Under the pieces are notes generated by a model that saw only the letters and a program-made list of their open reading frames with translations, was not told the DNA's origin and did not search any database. This document shows positions 39,383-51,104 of a stretch of 64,000 nucleotides of DNA, one piece after another (position 1 is the first letter of the stretch; each line of letters opens with the position of its first letter). The DNA is from Cellulomonas sp. ES6. Lineage in GTDB: Bacteria > Actinomycetota > Actinomycetes > Actinomycetales > Cellulomonadaceae. The translations under genes and the position numbers were made by a program. The stretch lies in the NCBI RefSeq assembly GCF_030053835.1, contig NZ_CP125655.1, positions 3,658,001 through 3,722,000 of the forward strand, in the 5' to 3' direction.

Positions 39383-39578
39383 CGCGTGCTCCTGGCTGCT
39401 CGGGGCGGACGGGCCGGGTCGGGTGCCCGGGCGGACGACGTCGCGCGGGGCCCGGGGGTCCCGCGGCGCGGCTGCGGCCATCGTGCCACGTCAGCCTGGG
39501 CGGGGGCGTGCGGTCCGGCGCGCGACCGCCCGCCCGGCGTCGGCCCCGCGCGGTGCCCGCGGATGCCATCATGGTCCG
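39383..39578. promoter_or_regulatory. Divergent region upstream of mtrA
   Basis: This 196-base stretch separates the membrane-protein operon from mtrA. The only clear element is CATCAT at 39567-39572, exactly six bases before the mtrA ATG, which has no ribosome-binding site, so a leaderless mtrA mRNA is likely. I saw no direct-repeat MtrA box. Confidence 0.5.
39567..39572 (+). promoter_or_regulatory. mtrA -10 (leaderless)
   Basis: CATCAT, six bases before the ATG at 39579. Confidence 0.45.
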
Positions 39579-40262
39579 ATGAAGGGACGCGTTCTCGTGG
39601 TCGACGACGACACCGCCCTGTCCGAGATGATCGGCATCGTCCTGCGTTCCGAGGGGTTCGAGCCGGTCTTCTGCGCGGACGGGGACGAGGCTCTGGAGAC
39701 GTTCCGGACCTCGCAGCCGGACCTGGTGCTGCTCGACCTCATGCTGCCCGGCAAGGACGGCACCGAGGTGTGCCGCCTCATCCGCGCGGAGTCGGGCGTG
39801 CCGATCGTCATGCTGACGGCGAAGGCGGACACCGTGGACGTCGTGCTGGGCCTCGAGTCCGGCGCGGACGACTACATCGCCAAGCCGTTCAAGCCGAAGG
39901 AGCTCATCGCGCGCGTCCGGGCCCGCCTGCGGCGCAGCGACGAGCCCGCGCCCGAGCACCTGCGCATCGGGGACCTGTCGATCGACGTCACCGGCCACCG
40001 CGTCACCCGCGGCGGCGTGCCGATCCCGCTGACGCCGCTGGAGTTCGACCTGCTCGTGGCCCTGGCGCGCAAGCCCTGGCAGGTCTTCACCCGCGAGGTG
40101 CTGCTGGAGCGGGTGTGGGGGTACCGCCACGCCGCCGACACCCGCCTGGTGAACGTGCACGTGCAGCGGCTGCGCTCGAAGATCGAGGCCGACCCCGAGC
40201 GCCCGGAGATCGTCGTGACCGTCCGCGGCGTCGGCTACAAGGCGGGCGCGACGCCGTCGTGA
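39579..40262 (+). CDS. mtrA: MtrA two-component response regulator
   Basis: 227 residues, OmpR/PhoB class. The receiver domain has the acidic pocket DDD near residue 9, phosphoacceptor Asp53 (LLDLMLPG), Thr in MLTAKAD and Lys in AKPFKPKEL. The C-terminal winged helix includes LTPLEFDLLVALARKPWQVFTREVLLERVWGY and VNVHVQRLRSKIEADP. MtrA controls cell-wall and division genes in actinobacteria. mtrA, mtrB and lpqB are joined by four-base overlaps, the conserved actinobacterial order. Confidence 0.97.
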   Translation: MKGRVLVVDDDTALSEMIGIVLRSEGFEPVFCADGDEALETFRTSQPDLVLLDLMLPGKDGTEVCRLIRAESGVPIVMLTAKADTVDVVLGLESGADDYIAKPFKPKELIARVRARLRRSDEPAPEHLRIGDLSIDVTGHRVTRGGVPIPLTPLEFDLLVALARKPWQVFTREVLLERVWGYRHAADTRLVNVHVQRLRSKIEADPERPEIVVTVRGVGYKAGATPS

Positions 40263-42082
40263 GCGGGCCCCCGCCGGCACCCTTCTCGCCGGGGGCGCCG
40301 GGACGGTCGACGCGGGTGCGCCGCCTGCTGGCCGTGCGGACCGCCGCGCGGCTGCGCCGGCTCGTGCGCGGCTGGCGCGGCTCGCTGCAGGCGCGCGTCA
40401 TCACCTGGACGCTGGCCGCGGGGCTGGTGGCGCTCGTCGTGCTCGGCGGGTACCTGTCGATCAGCGTGCGCGACGGGCTGTTCACGGCCCGGGTCGACCA
40501 GGTGCTCGCGGAGTCCGCGCGGTCGGCGGCTCAGGCCCAGAAGACGTTCGACGCCTCGACGGCGGCCACCGCCCCGGAGATCCAGCAGCTCCTCAACGAC
40601 ATGGTCAGCGCGCTGCGCTCCGGCGGCTCGGGGGAGCGCGAGGTCTTCATCCTGCGCACGCGCGGGCAGCAGCAGCCGATCCTCGTGACGAGTCCGGCGT
40701 CGGACTCCACGCTGCTCCAGCTCGTGTCGGACGAGCTGCGCGACGCGACCGCCCGCAACGACGGCCAGCGCTGGGAGTCCGTCGCGTGGCCGGCGACGTC
40801 CTCCGGGACGGGCCGGGTCGAGCCCGGGGTCGTCGTGGGGCAGGTCGTCACCGTGCCGTCCGCCGGCTCCTACGAGCTGTACTTCCTGTACTCGCTGCAG
40901 GCCGAGCAGGACCGCCTCGACTTCCTGCTGGGCGTCCTGGGCATCGCCGGCGTCGCGCTCGTGGCCCTGCTCGTCACGATGACCTGGCTCGTCACGCGGC
41001 AGGTCGTGCGGCCCGTGCGGCTCGCGGCGCACGTCGCGGAGCGCATCGCGGACGGCAACCTCGACGAGCGCATGGCGGTGCGGGGCGAGGACGAGCTCGC
41101 GCGGCTGGGGCGGTCGTTCAACGAGATGACCGAGAGCCTGCAGGACCAGATCGTGCGGATGGAGAACCTCTCGGCGCTCCAGCGGCGCTTCGTCTCCGAC
41201 GTCTCGCACGAGCTGCGCACCCCGCTGACGACGGTGCGGATGGCCGGCGAGATGCTCTACGAGTCCCGCGACGACTTCCCGCCGGCCGTGCGGCGGTCGG
41301 CGGAGCTGCTGCAGCAGCAGCTCGACCGGTTCGAGGACCTGCTCGGCGACCTGCTGGAGATCAGCCGGTTCGACGCGGGCGCCGCGGTGCTGGACGCCGA
41401 GGCGCGGGACGTGCGCGACATCGTCGGCGCCGCCGTGGACCAGGCCGTGCCCCTCGCCGGGCGCAAGGGCACCTGGATCTCGGTCACCCAGCCCGAGGAG
41501 ACCTGCGTCGCCGACGTCGACCCGCGTCGCGTCGAGCGGGTGCTGCGCAACCTCCTGGTGAACGCGATCGAGCACGCCGACGGCACCGACGTGGAGGTCA
41601 CGGTGGGCGCCGACGACCGCGCGGTCGCCGTCACGGTGCGCGACCACGGCGTCGGCATGACGCGCGACGAGGCCGAGCACGTGTTCGACAGGTTCTGGCG
41701 CGCGGACCCCGCCCGCGCGCGGACGACCGGCGGCACGGGGCTCGGCCTCGCGATCTCGCTGGAGGACGCCCACCTGCACGGCGGCTGGCTGGAGGCCTGG
41801 GGCCGGCCGCGGCAGGGCGCCTCGTTCCGCCTGACGCTGCCGCGCCGCGCGGGCATCGTGCTGTCCGGGTCGCCGCTGCCGCTGGAGCCGCCCGCGGAGC
41901 CGGAGGCCGACCCGCGTCCCGACGACGCGGGCGCGGCGGAGCGCGGCGCCGACCCGGCGGCCCTGCCCGACCTGCCGCCGACCACCGGCTCGTTCGACGT
42001 CGTCGAGCGGGCGCGCGAGGCGCAGCAGGCGGTGGCCCGGCGCAAGGCCGCGGCCCGTCCCACGTCCCGGGAGGACGGATGA
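40259..42082 (+). CDS. mtrB: MtrB sensor histidine kinase
   Basis: 607 residues. Membrane helix about 47-68, external sensor about 70-220, second helix about 222-245 (FLLGVLGIAGVALVALLVTM), HAMP domain, HisKA with phospho-acceptor His317 in SDVSHELRTPLTTV, and HATPase_c with NLLVNAIEHADG, DHGVGM, FDRFWRADPARARTTGGTGLGLAI. The C-terminal 90 residues are an acidic/Ala-rich tail. GTG start overlapping the mtrA stop. It phosphorylates MtrA. Confidence 0.97.
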   Translation: MSGPPPAPFSPGAPGRSTRVRRLLAVRTAARLRRLVRGWRGSLQARVITWTLAAGLVALVVLGGYLSISVRDGLFTARVDQVLAESARSAAQAQKTFDASTAATAPEIQQLLNDMVSALRSGGSGEREVFILRTRGQQQPILVTSPASDSTLLQLVSDELRDATARNDGQRWESVAWPATSSGTGRVEPGVVVGQVVTVPSAGSYELYFLYSLQAEQDRLDFLLGVLGIAGVALVALLVTMTWLVTRQVVRPVRLAAHVAERIADGNLDERMAVRGEDELARLGRSFNEMTESLQDQIVRMENLSALQRRFVSDVSHELRTPLTTVRMAGEMLYESRDDFPPAVRRSAELLQQQLDRFEDLLGDLLEISRFDAGAAVLDAEARDVRDIVGAAVDQAVPLAGRKGTWISVTQPEETCVADVDPRRVERVLRNLLVNAIEHADGTDVEVTVGADDRAVAVTVRDHGVGMTRDEAEHVFDRFWRADPARARTTGGTGLGLAISLEDAHLHGGWLEAWGRPRQGASFRLTLPRRAGIVLSGSPLPLEPPAEPEADPRPDDAGAAERGADPAALPDLPPTTGSFDVVERAREAQQAVARRKAAARPTSREDG

Positions 42083-43797
42083 CACCCCGGTACCGGAGCC
42101 GCGCAGCCCTCGCGGGCCTGCTGGCCGCCCTGCTCCTCACTCTGGCGGGCTGCGTCGGCATCCCGACCTCCGGCCCCGTGGGCGTCGGCGTCGAGGGCGT
42201 CACCGACCAGGGCCCCGTGGAGCCGCTGGGCGACCCGCCGCCGCAGGACGGCTCGCAGGAGGACATCGTGCGGGGGTTCCTCGGCGCGAGCGCCGCCGGG
42301 TTCAGCCGCGACACGACCACCACCGCCGACGCCGGGGACGACTTCCGCAACGCCCGCGAGTACCTGTCCGGCGAGGCCCGCCGCTCCTGGAGCCCGCGCG
42401 AGCGCGTCGTCGTGTACTCCACCGCGTCGAGCCCCGACATCCGCCTCGAGGGCCAGTACCAGGTCCAGGTGACCATCCGCGTCGCGGCCCGGATCGACGC
42501 GGAGGGCCGGTACGCGCAGGCGGGGCCGGACGCGGAGGAGTCGCTGGTCTTCGACCTCGTGCAGGACGACGACGGGCAGTGGCGCATCTCCGGCCTCGAG
42601 GACGGCGTCGTGCTGTCGCAGCCGAACTTCGAGGCGATCTACCGGTCGGCGACCGTGTACTTCGTCTCGGGCGACGGCCTGTTCCTCGTGCCGGAGACGC
42701 GCTGGTTCCCCGTGCGGAACCTCGCGACCTCCATCGTGCGCGCGCTCATCGCCGGCCCGTCCGACTGGCTGCGCGACGCCGTGCGCAACCCCATCCCCGA
42801 GGGGGCCGCGCTGCAGCCGGACGCCGTCTCGGTCGACGACGAGGGCCGCGCGGCGGTCAGCCTGTCCGCGGGCTCGCTGCCGCCCGAGCCGGAGGACCGG
42901 GCGCTGCTGCAGGCGCAGCTCGAGGCGTCGCTGCGCATCGCCCGCGTGCGCGCCGTGGACGTGACGGCCGGCGGCGTGCCGCTGGGCGCCGAGCCCGCGG
43001 AGCTGGAGCGCGGGCAGGACTGGGGCGGGTCGCTCGAGGCGCTGCACGACGGCGGGCTGGTCCGGCTCGACCAGGGCGACCTCGTCGACGTCGAGGGTGT
43101 GGCGTCCCTGGCGGGGCTCGACGCCCGGGAGCCGGCGCGGGACGGCGCCGGCGACCTGCGCGTCATGCTGTCCGGCACGGACCGGCTGGTCACGGTGCCG
43201 ATGACGGGCGCCCCGTCGCAGCTGCTGCTGCGCGAGCCGGACCTGGTCGCGCCGTCCGTGGACCGGCTCGGGTGGGTCTGGACGGCCTCGCCGTCGGCCC
43301 CCGGGCGCCTGCTGGCGGTCGACGCGGAGGGCACGTCGGTCGAGGTCGAGGCGGAGTGGCTGCAGGACCGCACGGTCCGCTCGGTGCGGATGGCCCGGGA
43401 CGCCACCCGGGTCGCGGTGGTGTCGTCCGGGTCGGACGGCGTGCGGGTGGACGTCGCCGCCGTGGTGCGCGACGACTCCGGCACGCCGCAGGTGGTGGGC
43501 GAGGCGTGGCGCACCGGCGTGACGCTGCTGGACGCGTCCCGCGTCGTGTGGGTCGACGAGAGCACGCTCGGCGTGCTCGGGCGCTCCGGCAGCACCACGA
43601 CCGACGTGTACCACCTCGTGCCGCTGTCCGGTCAGGTGCAGGCGCGCCCGCCGATCGTGGACTCCGTGGACATCGCCGGCGGCAAGGGCGACGGGGCGCT
43701 GTACGTCACCACCGCCGACGGGGCGCTGTACGCCCGGTCCGGGTCCAGCTGGGAGCGGGTCGCGGACGGCGTGCGCGACCCGTCGTTCGCGGGCTGA
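42079..43797 (+). CDS. lpqB: LpqB lipoprotein, MtrAB accessory
   Basis: 572 residues. Signal peptide with lipobox LAGC, Cys25; then CVGIPTSGPV, a GerMN-like domain (about 200-300; FPVRNLATSIVRALIAGPSDWLRDAV) and a C-terminal beta-propeller-like domain. LpqB interacts with the outer sensor part of MtrB and tunes signalling. ATG overlaps the mtrB stop by four bases. The length is typical of the family. Confidence 0.95.
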   Translation: MTPRYRSRAALAGLLAALLLTLAGCVGIPTSGPVGVGVEGVTDQGPVEPLGDPPPQDGSQEDIVRGFLGASAAGFSRDTTTTADAGDDFRNAREYLSGEARRSWSPRERVVVYSTASSPDIRLEGQYQVQVTIRVAARIDAEGRYAQAGPDAEESLVFDLVQDDDGQWRISGLEDGVVLSQPNFEAIYRSATVYFVSGDGLFLVPETRWFPVRNLATSIVRALIAGPSDWLRDAVRNPIPEGAALQPDAVSVDDEGRAAVSLSAGSLPPEPEDRALLQAQLEASLRIARVRAVDVTAGGVPLGAEPAELERGQDWGGSLEALHDGGLVRLDQGDLVDVEGVASLAGLDAREPARDGAGDLRVMLSGTDRLVTVPMTGAPSQLLLREPDLVAPSVDRLGWVWTASPSAPGRLLAVDAEGTSVEVEAEWLQDRTVRSVRMARDATRVAVVSSGSDGVRVDVAAVVRDDSGTPQVVGEAWRTGVTLLDASRVVWVDESTLGVLGRSGSTTTDVYHLVPLSGQVQARPPIVDSVDIAGGKGDGALYVTTADGALYARSGSSWERVADGVRDPSFAG

Positions 43798-43813
43798 GCG
43801 GGCGCCGACCCCT

Positions 43814-43853
43814 CCCCAGGACGGCACCCCGTGCGGGAGCCGGGCGCCTGGGG
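43814..43853 (+). terminator. Possible terminator hairpin after lpqB
   Basis: CCCCAGG (43814-43820) pairs with CCTGGGG (43847-43853), with an inner CGGC/GCCG pairing. There is no U-tract. It would separate mtrAB-lpqB from comF. Confidence 0.4.
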
Positions 43854-43884
43854 ACGCCGGCGGCGTGGCGGGCCCCCGGGCACG

Positions 43885-43890
43885 CAGCAT
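43885..43890 (+). promoter_or_regulatory. comF -10 (leaderless)
   Basis: CAGCAT, six bases before the ATG at 43897. Confidence 0.45.
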
Positions 43891-43896
43891 GGCGGG

Positions 43897-44768
43897 ATGA
43901 CGAGGCTGCTGCACGACCTGGTGGACCTGGTGCTCCCGGTGACCTGCGCCGGCTGCGGGGCGCCCGGCCGCGCGCTGTGCCCGGCGTGCCTGCGGCGCTG
44001 GTCCGGCCCTCCCCGCCGGTGCGAGCACGCCGCCGGCCGGCTCGACCGCCTCGACGGGACCGTGCTGCCGGTCTGGGCGCTCGCGGTGGGCACGGGCGTC
44101 GTGCGGAGCGCCGTCGTGGCGTGGAAGGACCGCGGGCGCGCCGACGTGTCGCCCTGGTTCGCGGCCGTGGTGCGCCGTGCGGCGCCCGCCGTGGCGGCGG
44201 CGTCGCCACCGGGCCGGTGGGTCGTGGTGCCGGCGCCGGCCTCGCGGGCGGGTGCGGCGCGGCGCGGGGAGGACCTCGTCGCCGGGCTGGCGGGCGCCCT
44301 CGCCGCGGGGTTCGCGGACGCGGTGCCCCCGGCCCGGGGACGCACCGCGCCGCGGCGGCCGGGGGCGCCACGAGCGGGCCGGGCTCGGCGGGGCGGTTCC
44401 CGGGCGGGCCGGGCCCGGCGGGGCGGTCCCTGGGCCTGGCGGGGTGGCCCCCGGGCGCGCCCGGCGTGCCGGTGCTCCCCGCGCTGCGGCTCCGGCGCGG
44501 GGGAGCGGACCAGGTGGGGCTCGGCGTCCGCGGGCGCGCGGCCAACCTCGCCGGCCGGGTGCGGGTGCGCACGGGTGCCCGGACCGCTCTCGCGGGCGCC
44601 GACGTGATGCTGGTCGACGACGTCCTGACGACGGGGGCGACGCTGGCCGCCTGCCGGGCCGCGCTGGAGCGGGAGGGCGCCCGCCCGCGCGGCGCCGTGG
44701 TGCTCGCCGTCACCCCTCCGCCCGGCGCGCCGCCGTCCTGGTTGGAACCAGCGACCGCGCCGGGCTAG
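43897..44768 (+). pseudogene. ComF-family phosphoribosyltransferase-like gene, apparent frameshift
   Basis: The N-terminal part reads from ATG 43897 with the ComF zinc-type cysteines (CAGCGAPGRALCPACLRRW) and VVVPAPASRAGAARRGEDL. From about 44360 the same reading turns into Arg-rich nonsense, and the expected C-terminus (RGGADQVGLGVRGRAANLAGRV and the PRPP motif VMLVDDVLTTGATLAACRAAL) appears in the frame one base back, ending at the TAG at 44766-44768. One base is therefore missing, or two extra, most simply at the G5 run at 44361-44365 just before a 30-base GC-rich repeat. Either a true pseudogene or a sequencing slip. CAGCAT lies six bases before the ATG (leaderless pattern). Confidence 0.8.
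44374..44462 (+). repeat. 30-base GC-rich tandem repeat inside comF
   Basis: Two 30-mers starting GCGGGCCGGG (44374 and 44404) differ at only a few positions, and a partial third copy runs to about 44462. It lies in the loop region where the comF reading frame breaks and is a likely place for slippage. Confidence 0.75.
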
Positions 44769-44935
44769 CGTGGTGCCCCAGAGCAGCCGGGCGGCACGGA
44801 CGTCACCCGGTTCCCGGGTCTCGGCGGGCGCGCCCGCACGAGGAGGTGGTGCCCGCATCCCGCCCCACGAGGGCGTTCGAGAGCACGCTGCCGGGCGGGG
44901 ACGACCCCGCCCCCCGGACCTCCAGGAGGTATCCC

Positions 44936-45595
44936 ATGGAGATCGTCGTCGCAGGCCGTCACACCGACGTCCCCGAGCGGTTCCGTCAGCACGTGACGGA
45001 CAAGCTCGCCAAGCTCGAGCAGCTCGCGCCCCGTGCGCAGCGCATCGACGTCGAGGTGACCCACGAGTCCAACCCCCGGCAGGCCGCGGCCGCCGAGCGG
45101 GTCGAGCTCACCGTGGTCGGCAAGGGACCGGTGATCCGGGCCGAGGCGTGCGCGGACGACCGCTACGGGGCGTTCGACCTGGCGATCGACAAGCTGACGG
45201 AGCGGCTGCGCCGGGCGCGCGACCGGCGCAAGAACCACCGCGGCCGCTCGCAGCCGCCGTCCGGCGCCGTGCCGGTCCCCGCCGAGCCCGAGCCCGAGCC
45301 GCAGGACCTCGCGCCCGAGCCGTCCGAGGACGGCGTGGTCGAGACCACCCTCGGGGACTCGCCGGTGGTGATCCGCGAGAAGGTGCACCTGGCCCAGCCG
45401 ATGACCATCGACGACGCGCTGTACGAGATGGAGCTCGTCGGGCACGACTTCTTCCTGTTCGTGGACGCGGAGACGGCGCAGCCCTCGGTCGCGTACCGGC
45501 GCCGTGGCTGGAGCTACGGCGTGATCAAGCTCGACGCCGCGGTCACCACGGTGGGCAGCGGCACCGCGCCCGCCGGGGCGGTCGCCCAGCGCTGA
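44936..45595 (+). CDS. hpf: Ribosome hibernation-promoting factor, long form
   Basis: 219 residues: N-terminal S30AE domain (about 1-100; MEIVVAGRHTDVPERFRQHV, KLAKLEQLAPRAQRIDVEVTHE, DRYGAFDLAIDKLTERLRRARDRRK), an acidic Glu/Pro linker, and the C-terminal dimerisation domain (about 145-205; VVIREKVHLAQPMTIDDALYEMELVGHDFFLFVDAET, then YRRRGWSYGVIKL). It pairs 70S ribosomes into inactive dimers in resting cells. ATG with AGGAGG. A TAGCGT hexamer at 44766-44771, overlapping the comF stop, could be the -10, giving a 5' leader of roughly 160 bases. Confidence 0.96.
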   Translation: MEIVVAGRHTDVPERFRQHVTDKLAKLEQLAPRAQRIDVEVTHESNPRQAAAAERVELTVVGKGPVIRAEACADDRYGAFDLAIDKLTERLRRARDRRKNHRGRSQPPSGAVPVPAEPEPEPQDLAPEPSEDGVVETTLGDSPVVIREKVHLAQPMTIDDALYEMELVGHDFFLFVDAETAQPSVAYRRRGWSYGVIKLDAAVTTVGSGTAPAGAVAQR

Positions 45596-45631
45596 GGCGG
45601 AACGCGGGGACGGCGACCGTCCGGACCCGCA

Positions 45632-45670
45632 CGGCAGCGCCCGCCGGCACGGAGCCGGCGGGCGCTGCCG
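45632..45670 (+). terminator. Strong hairpin after hpf
   Basis: A perfect 17-base-pair stem (45632-45648 with 45654-45670) closes an ACGGA loop, 37 bases after the hpf stop. The tail is not U-rich, as usual at this GC content. Confidence 0.75.
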
Positions 45671-45737
45671 TTGCCGCCGGCGCTCCCGTTCCCGCGGCGC
45701 CGCAGCCCCCCGCGCGGGCGGTGTCGGTGGCGGGCGG

Positions 45738-45743
45738 CAGGAT
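45738..45743 (+). promoter_or_regulatory. ycaQ-like gene -10 (leaderless)
   Basis: CAGGAT, six bases before the ATG at 45750. Confidence 0.45.
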
Positions 45744-45749
45744 GGGCGG

Positions 45750-47078
45750 ATGAGCTCGACGACCGCCCCCGCCCCGCCCCGCGGGACGGCGCACCGGCCC
45801 GGCGGCACGCTGTCGCTCTCGCAGGCCCGCCGCGTCGCCCTCCGCGCCCAGGGCCTCGACCGTCCCCGCGCGCCGCGCACCGGCCCGGCGACCATGCGCC
45901 ACCTCCAGCAGGTCGTGGACCGGGTGGGCCTGCTCCAGATCGACTCGGTCAACGTGCTGGCCCGGGCCCACCTCATGCCCACGTTCTCGCGGGTGGGCCC
46001 CTACGACGCGGCGCTGCTCGACCGCGCGTCGGGGCGCGCGCCGCGGCGGCTCGTGGAGACCTGGGCGCACGAGGCGTCGTACGTGTCGCCGGAGACGTAC
46101 GCCCTGCTCGGCTGGCGGCGCCGGCGGTACCTGGACTACGCGTGGGGCTCGATCCGGGAGGTGCCCCTGCGGTACTCGCCCCTGGTGGCCGACGTGCTGG
46201 CGATGATCGAGGCGGACGGCCCGCTGACCGCCTCCGAGGTCCACGCGCACGTCGAGGCGGACCACCCGCGCACGCGCACGGACTGGGGGTGGAACTGGAC
46301 GGCCGCGAAGCGGGTGCTCGAGTTCCTGTTCTTCACCGGGGAGGTGGCGTCCGCGCGGCGGAACGCCCAGTTCGAGCGCTGCTACGACCTGACGTCGCGC
46401 GTGCTGCCCCCCGAGGTGCTGGCCGCCCCGGAGCCGGACGAGGCCGCGGCCGTGCGCGAGTTGCTCGCGATCGCCGCCCGCGCGCACGGGGTCGCCTCGG
46501 CGCGGTGCCTGCTCGACTACTTCCGCATCAAGGGGCCGCGGGCGCGCCGGGCGCTCGACGAGCTCGTCGAGGACGGCACGCTCGCCCCCGTCCGGGTGTC
46601 CGGCTGGGAGCGTCCCGTGTACCTGCACGCGGACGCCGACCTGCCGCGGCGCGCCACCGGGCGCGCGCTGCTCAGCCCGTTCGACCCGCTGGTGTTCGAG
46701 CGCCGCCGCCTGGAGGAGCTCTTCGGCCTGCGCTACCGCATCGAGATCTACGTGCCCGAGGCGCAGCGGGTGCACGGGTACTACGTGCTGCCGTTCCTGC
46801 GGGGCGAGCGGCTCGCGGCCCTCGTCGACCTCAAGGCCGACCGGGCGGCCGGGGTGCTGCGCGTCCACGCCGCGCACGAGCCGCCGGCGCCGGCGCCGGG
46901 CCCGGGGACGGCCGACGGCGCCCGGGACGACGCCGGCGAGGTCGCGGCCGACCTCGCGGACGAGCTGCGGCTGCTGGCCGGCTGGCTGGGTCTCGACGAC
47001 GTGGTCGTCGGCGGCAAGGACGGGGCGCCCCGCGGGTCGCTCGCGGGAGTGCTCGCCGCCGCGCTCGCGGCCGCCTGA
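45750..47078 (+). CDS. YcaQ/AlkX-like DNA interstrand-crosslink glycosylase (QxD type)
   Basis: 442 residues of the HTH_42 superfamily, YcaQ branch. [23 protein letters not shown] carries the catalytic-type pair Gln63/Asp65; [20 protein letters not shown], then [33 protein letters not shown] and [31 protein letters not shown] follow in the usual order. YcaQ-type enzymes unhook interstrand crosslinks from nitrogen mustards. CAGGAT lies six bases before the ATG (leaderless pattern). It differs from the QxQ relative at 32421. Confidence 0.88.
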   Translation: MSSTTAPAPPRGTAHRPGGTLSLSQARRVALRAQGLDRPRAPRTGPATMRHLQQVVDRVGLLQIDSVNVLARAHLMPTFSRVGPYDAALLDRASGRAPRRLVETWAHEASYVSPETYALLGWRRRRYLDYAWGSIREVPLRYSPLVADVLAMIEADGPLTASEVHAHVEADHPRTRTDWGWNWTAAKRVLEFLFFTGEVASARRNAQFERCYDLTSRVLPPEVLAAPEPDEAAAVRELLAIAARAHGVASARCLLDYFRIKGPRARRALDELVEDGTLAPVRVSGWERPVYLHADADLPRRATGRALLSPFDPLVFERRRLEELFGLRYRIEIYVPEAQRVHGYYVLPFLRGERLAALVDLKADRAAGVLRVHAAHEPPAPAPGPGTADGARDDAGEVAADLADELRLLAGWLGLDDVVVGGKDGAPRGSLAGVLAAALAAA

Positions 47079-47106
47079 CGTCGCCGTCCACGCCGGGGCG
47101 CGCGGT

Positions 47107-47137
47107 TTGCTGCCGGTCGGCGTCGCTCACCTACGAT
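47107..47137 (+). promoter_or_regulatory. Possible secA promoter
   Basis: TTGCTG (47107-47112) and TACGAT (47132-47137) with a 19-base spacer form a plausible though long-spaced sigma-70-type promoter. Transcription would begin near 47144, giving a leader of about 75 bases. Confidence 0.45.
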
Positions 47138-47217
47138 GGACGGGGCCCGGCTGTGCGGTCGGGACGCCAGGACGCCCCGCGCAACCGCGCCGGGGGCGCA
47201 GCGAGTCGGGAGTGCAC

Positions 47218-50046
<2,829 letters not shown>

Positions 50047-50060
50047 ACCGGGCGTCGCGG

Positions 50061-50095
50061 ACGGAGGGCGGCCGGGACCACCGGCCGCCCTCCGT
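50061..50095. terminator. Bidirectional terminator between secA and the Rv3235-like gene
   Basis: Perfect 15-base-pair stem (50061-50075 with 50081-50095) with a GACCA loop, 14 bases after the secA stop and 2 bases beyond the end of the convergent gene. Confidence 0.75.
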
Positions 50096-50097
50096 CG

Positions 50098-50841
50098 TCA
50101 GCCCACCACCAGGGCCGCGGCCCGCCACCGCCCGGTCGCCCGGGTGAGCCGGATCGCGACGGCCCGCACGCGGCCCGCGTGGGCGACGACCACGGACGCC
50201 TCGAGCGCGTCCTGGCCGACCGCGACCGCGCGGACCCGCCGCACCGACGGCCGGCGCACCGGGGTCCCGGCGTGCCCCGCCAGGTCGGACGGCGCCGCCA
50301 CCGGGTCCAGCACGCGGCTGCGCGGAGCGGTGAGGACGGCGCGGCGGGCGAGCGTGTCGTAGACCTCCGGGGTGACCCAGCGGGCGAGCTGGGCGAGCGG
50401 CCGCGTGCCCGCGAGCACCTCCACGGCGGCGAGCGCGACCATGCAGCACGCCTGCCGTGGGTCCAGGGTGGCCGCGGCCCCGCCGGGGGAGCCCGGGGGC
50501 AGCGCCGGCACCGGCACCGGATCGGTCGGGGCGTCGTCGGGGACGGCGTGGCTGTACGCGGCGACGCCGCCCGCGCCGAGGCGCTGCACGACCGGCTGGT
50601 GCGCGGCGGCCCCGCCGGTCCCCCCTGCGGACCGGCGGGGAGGGCGGTGCCGGGCCGGCAGCGGGGTCGTCGTCCTGTCGGCCGGTCCCGCCGTGGCGCG
50701 CGCGTCCGGCGCCGGGGTGCCCCGGTCGACGCCTCCGGACGGGAGGGGGCGCGGGGCGGACGCGGTGGTGGGCGCGGTCGTGTCCGCCGACGTCGTCGTC
50801 GGCGGGGCCGGCACGAGCCGCACCTCCACCGCGGTGCTCAT
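50098..50841 (-). CDS. Rv3235-family protein
   Basis: 247 residues. The first 125 residues are Pro/Thr/Arg-rich and probably disordered. The conserved C-terminal domain (about 130-247) includes RQACCMVALAAVEVLAGTRPLAQLARWVTPEVYDTLARRA, the VRRPSVRRVRAVAVGQDALEASVVV strand pair and AVAIRLTRATGRWRAAALVVG. This domain is typical of the actinobacterial Rv3235 family, which is usually encoded beside secA; an accessory role in secretion has been suggested by context only. The start is uncertain: ATG 50841 fits the family but lacks a good ribosome-binding site. Confidence 0.82.
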   Translation of the reverse strand: MSTAVEVRLVPAPPTTTSADTTAPTTASAPRPLPSGGVDRGTPAPDARATAGPADRTTTPLPARHRPPRRSAGGTGGAAAHQPVVQRLGAGGVAAYSHAVPDDAPTDPVPVPALPPGSPGGAAATLDPRQACCMVALAAVEVLAGTRPLAQLARWVTPEVYDTLARRAVLTAPRSRVLDPVAAPSDLAGHAGTPVRRPSVRRVRAVAVGQDALEASVVVAHAGRVRAVAIRLTRATGRWRAAALVVG

Positions 50842-51092
50842 GGGTGCACCGCCGGCGGTCGTCCCGCGGTGGCGCACGGGAGCGCGGACCCGTCCAGGGG
50901 GCCGGTCGTGGGGCGCTGGCTGCTCGTCATGTGTCCTCCGTCGGGGCTCTGGGGCGCAAGGGGACGCCAGGTCTACCCGGCACCCCGGCGCCCCCACCAA
51001 TCCGGCCGCGCAGCCTGGGGACGACGGCGTCGTCTCGACCACACTCGCCCCGGTTCGTCCCGGATGTGCACCGTGCACGGCGCGCGGGCGGG

Positions 51093-51098
51093 CACACT
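51093..51098 (+). promoter_or_regulatory. DUF6912 gene -10 (leaderless)
   Basis: CACACT, six bases before the GTG at 51105. Confidence 0.45.
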
Positions 51099-51104
51099 GG
51101 TGCC

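Noticed and set aside
44340-44470. Programmed -1 frameshift in comF
   Set aside because: There is a G5 run but no canonical heptamer with a downstream pseudoknot, and ComF has no known recoding. A mutation or read error is simpler.
40786-44768. Long Arg/Ala/Gly-rich open frames overlapping mtrB, lpqB and other genes
   Set aside because: They are shadows typical of 75% GC DNA; the true frames carry recognisable domains and third-position GC bias.
44741-44771. GGAACC ... TAGCGT before hpf as an ECF sigma promoter
   Set aside because: GGAACC lacks a matching CGT/GTT element at the correct spacing; TAGCGT alone is better read as a housekeeping -10.
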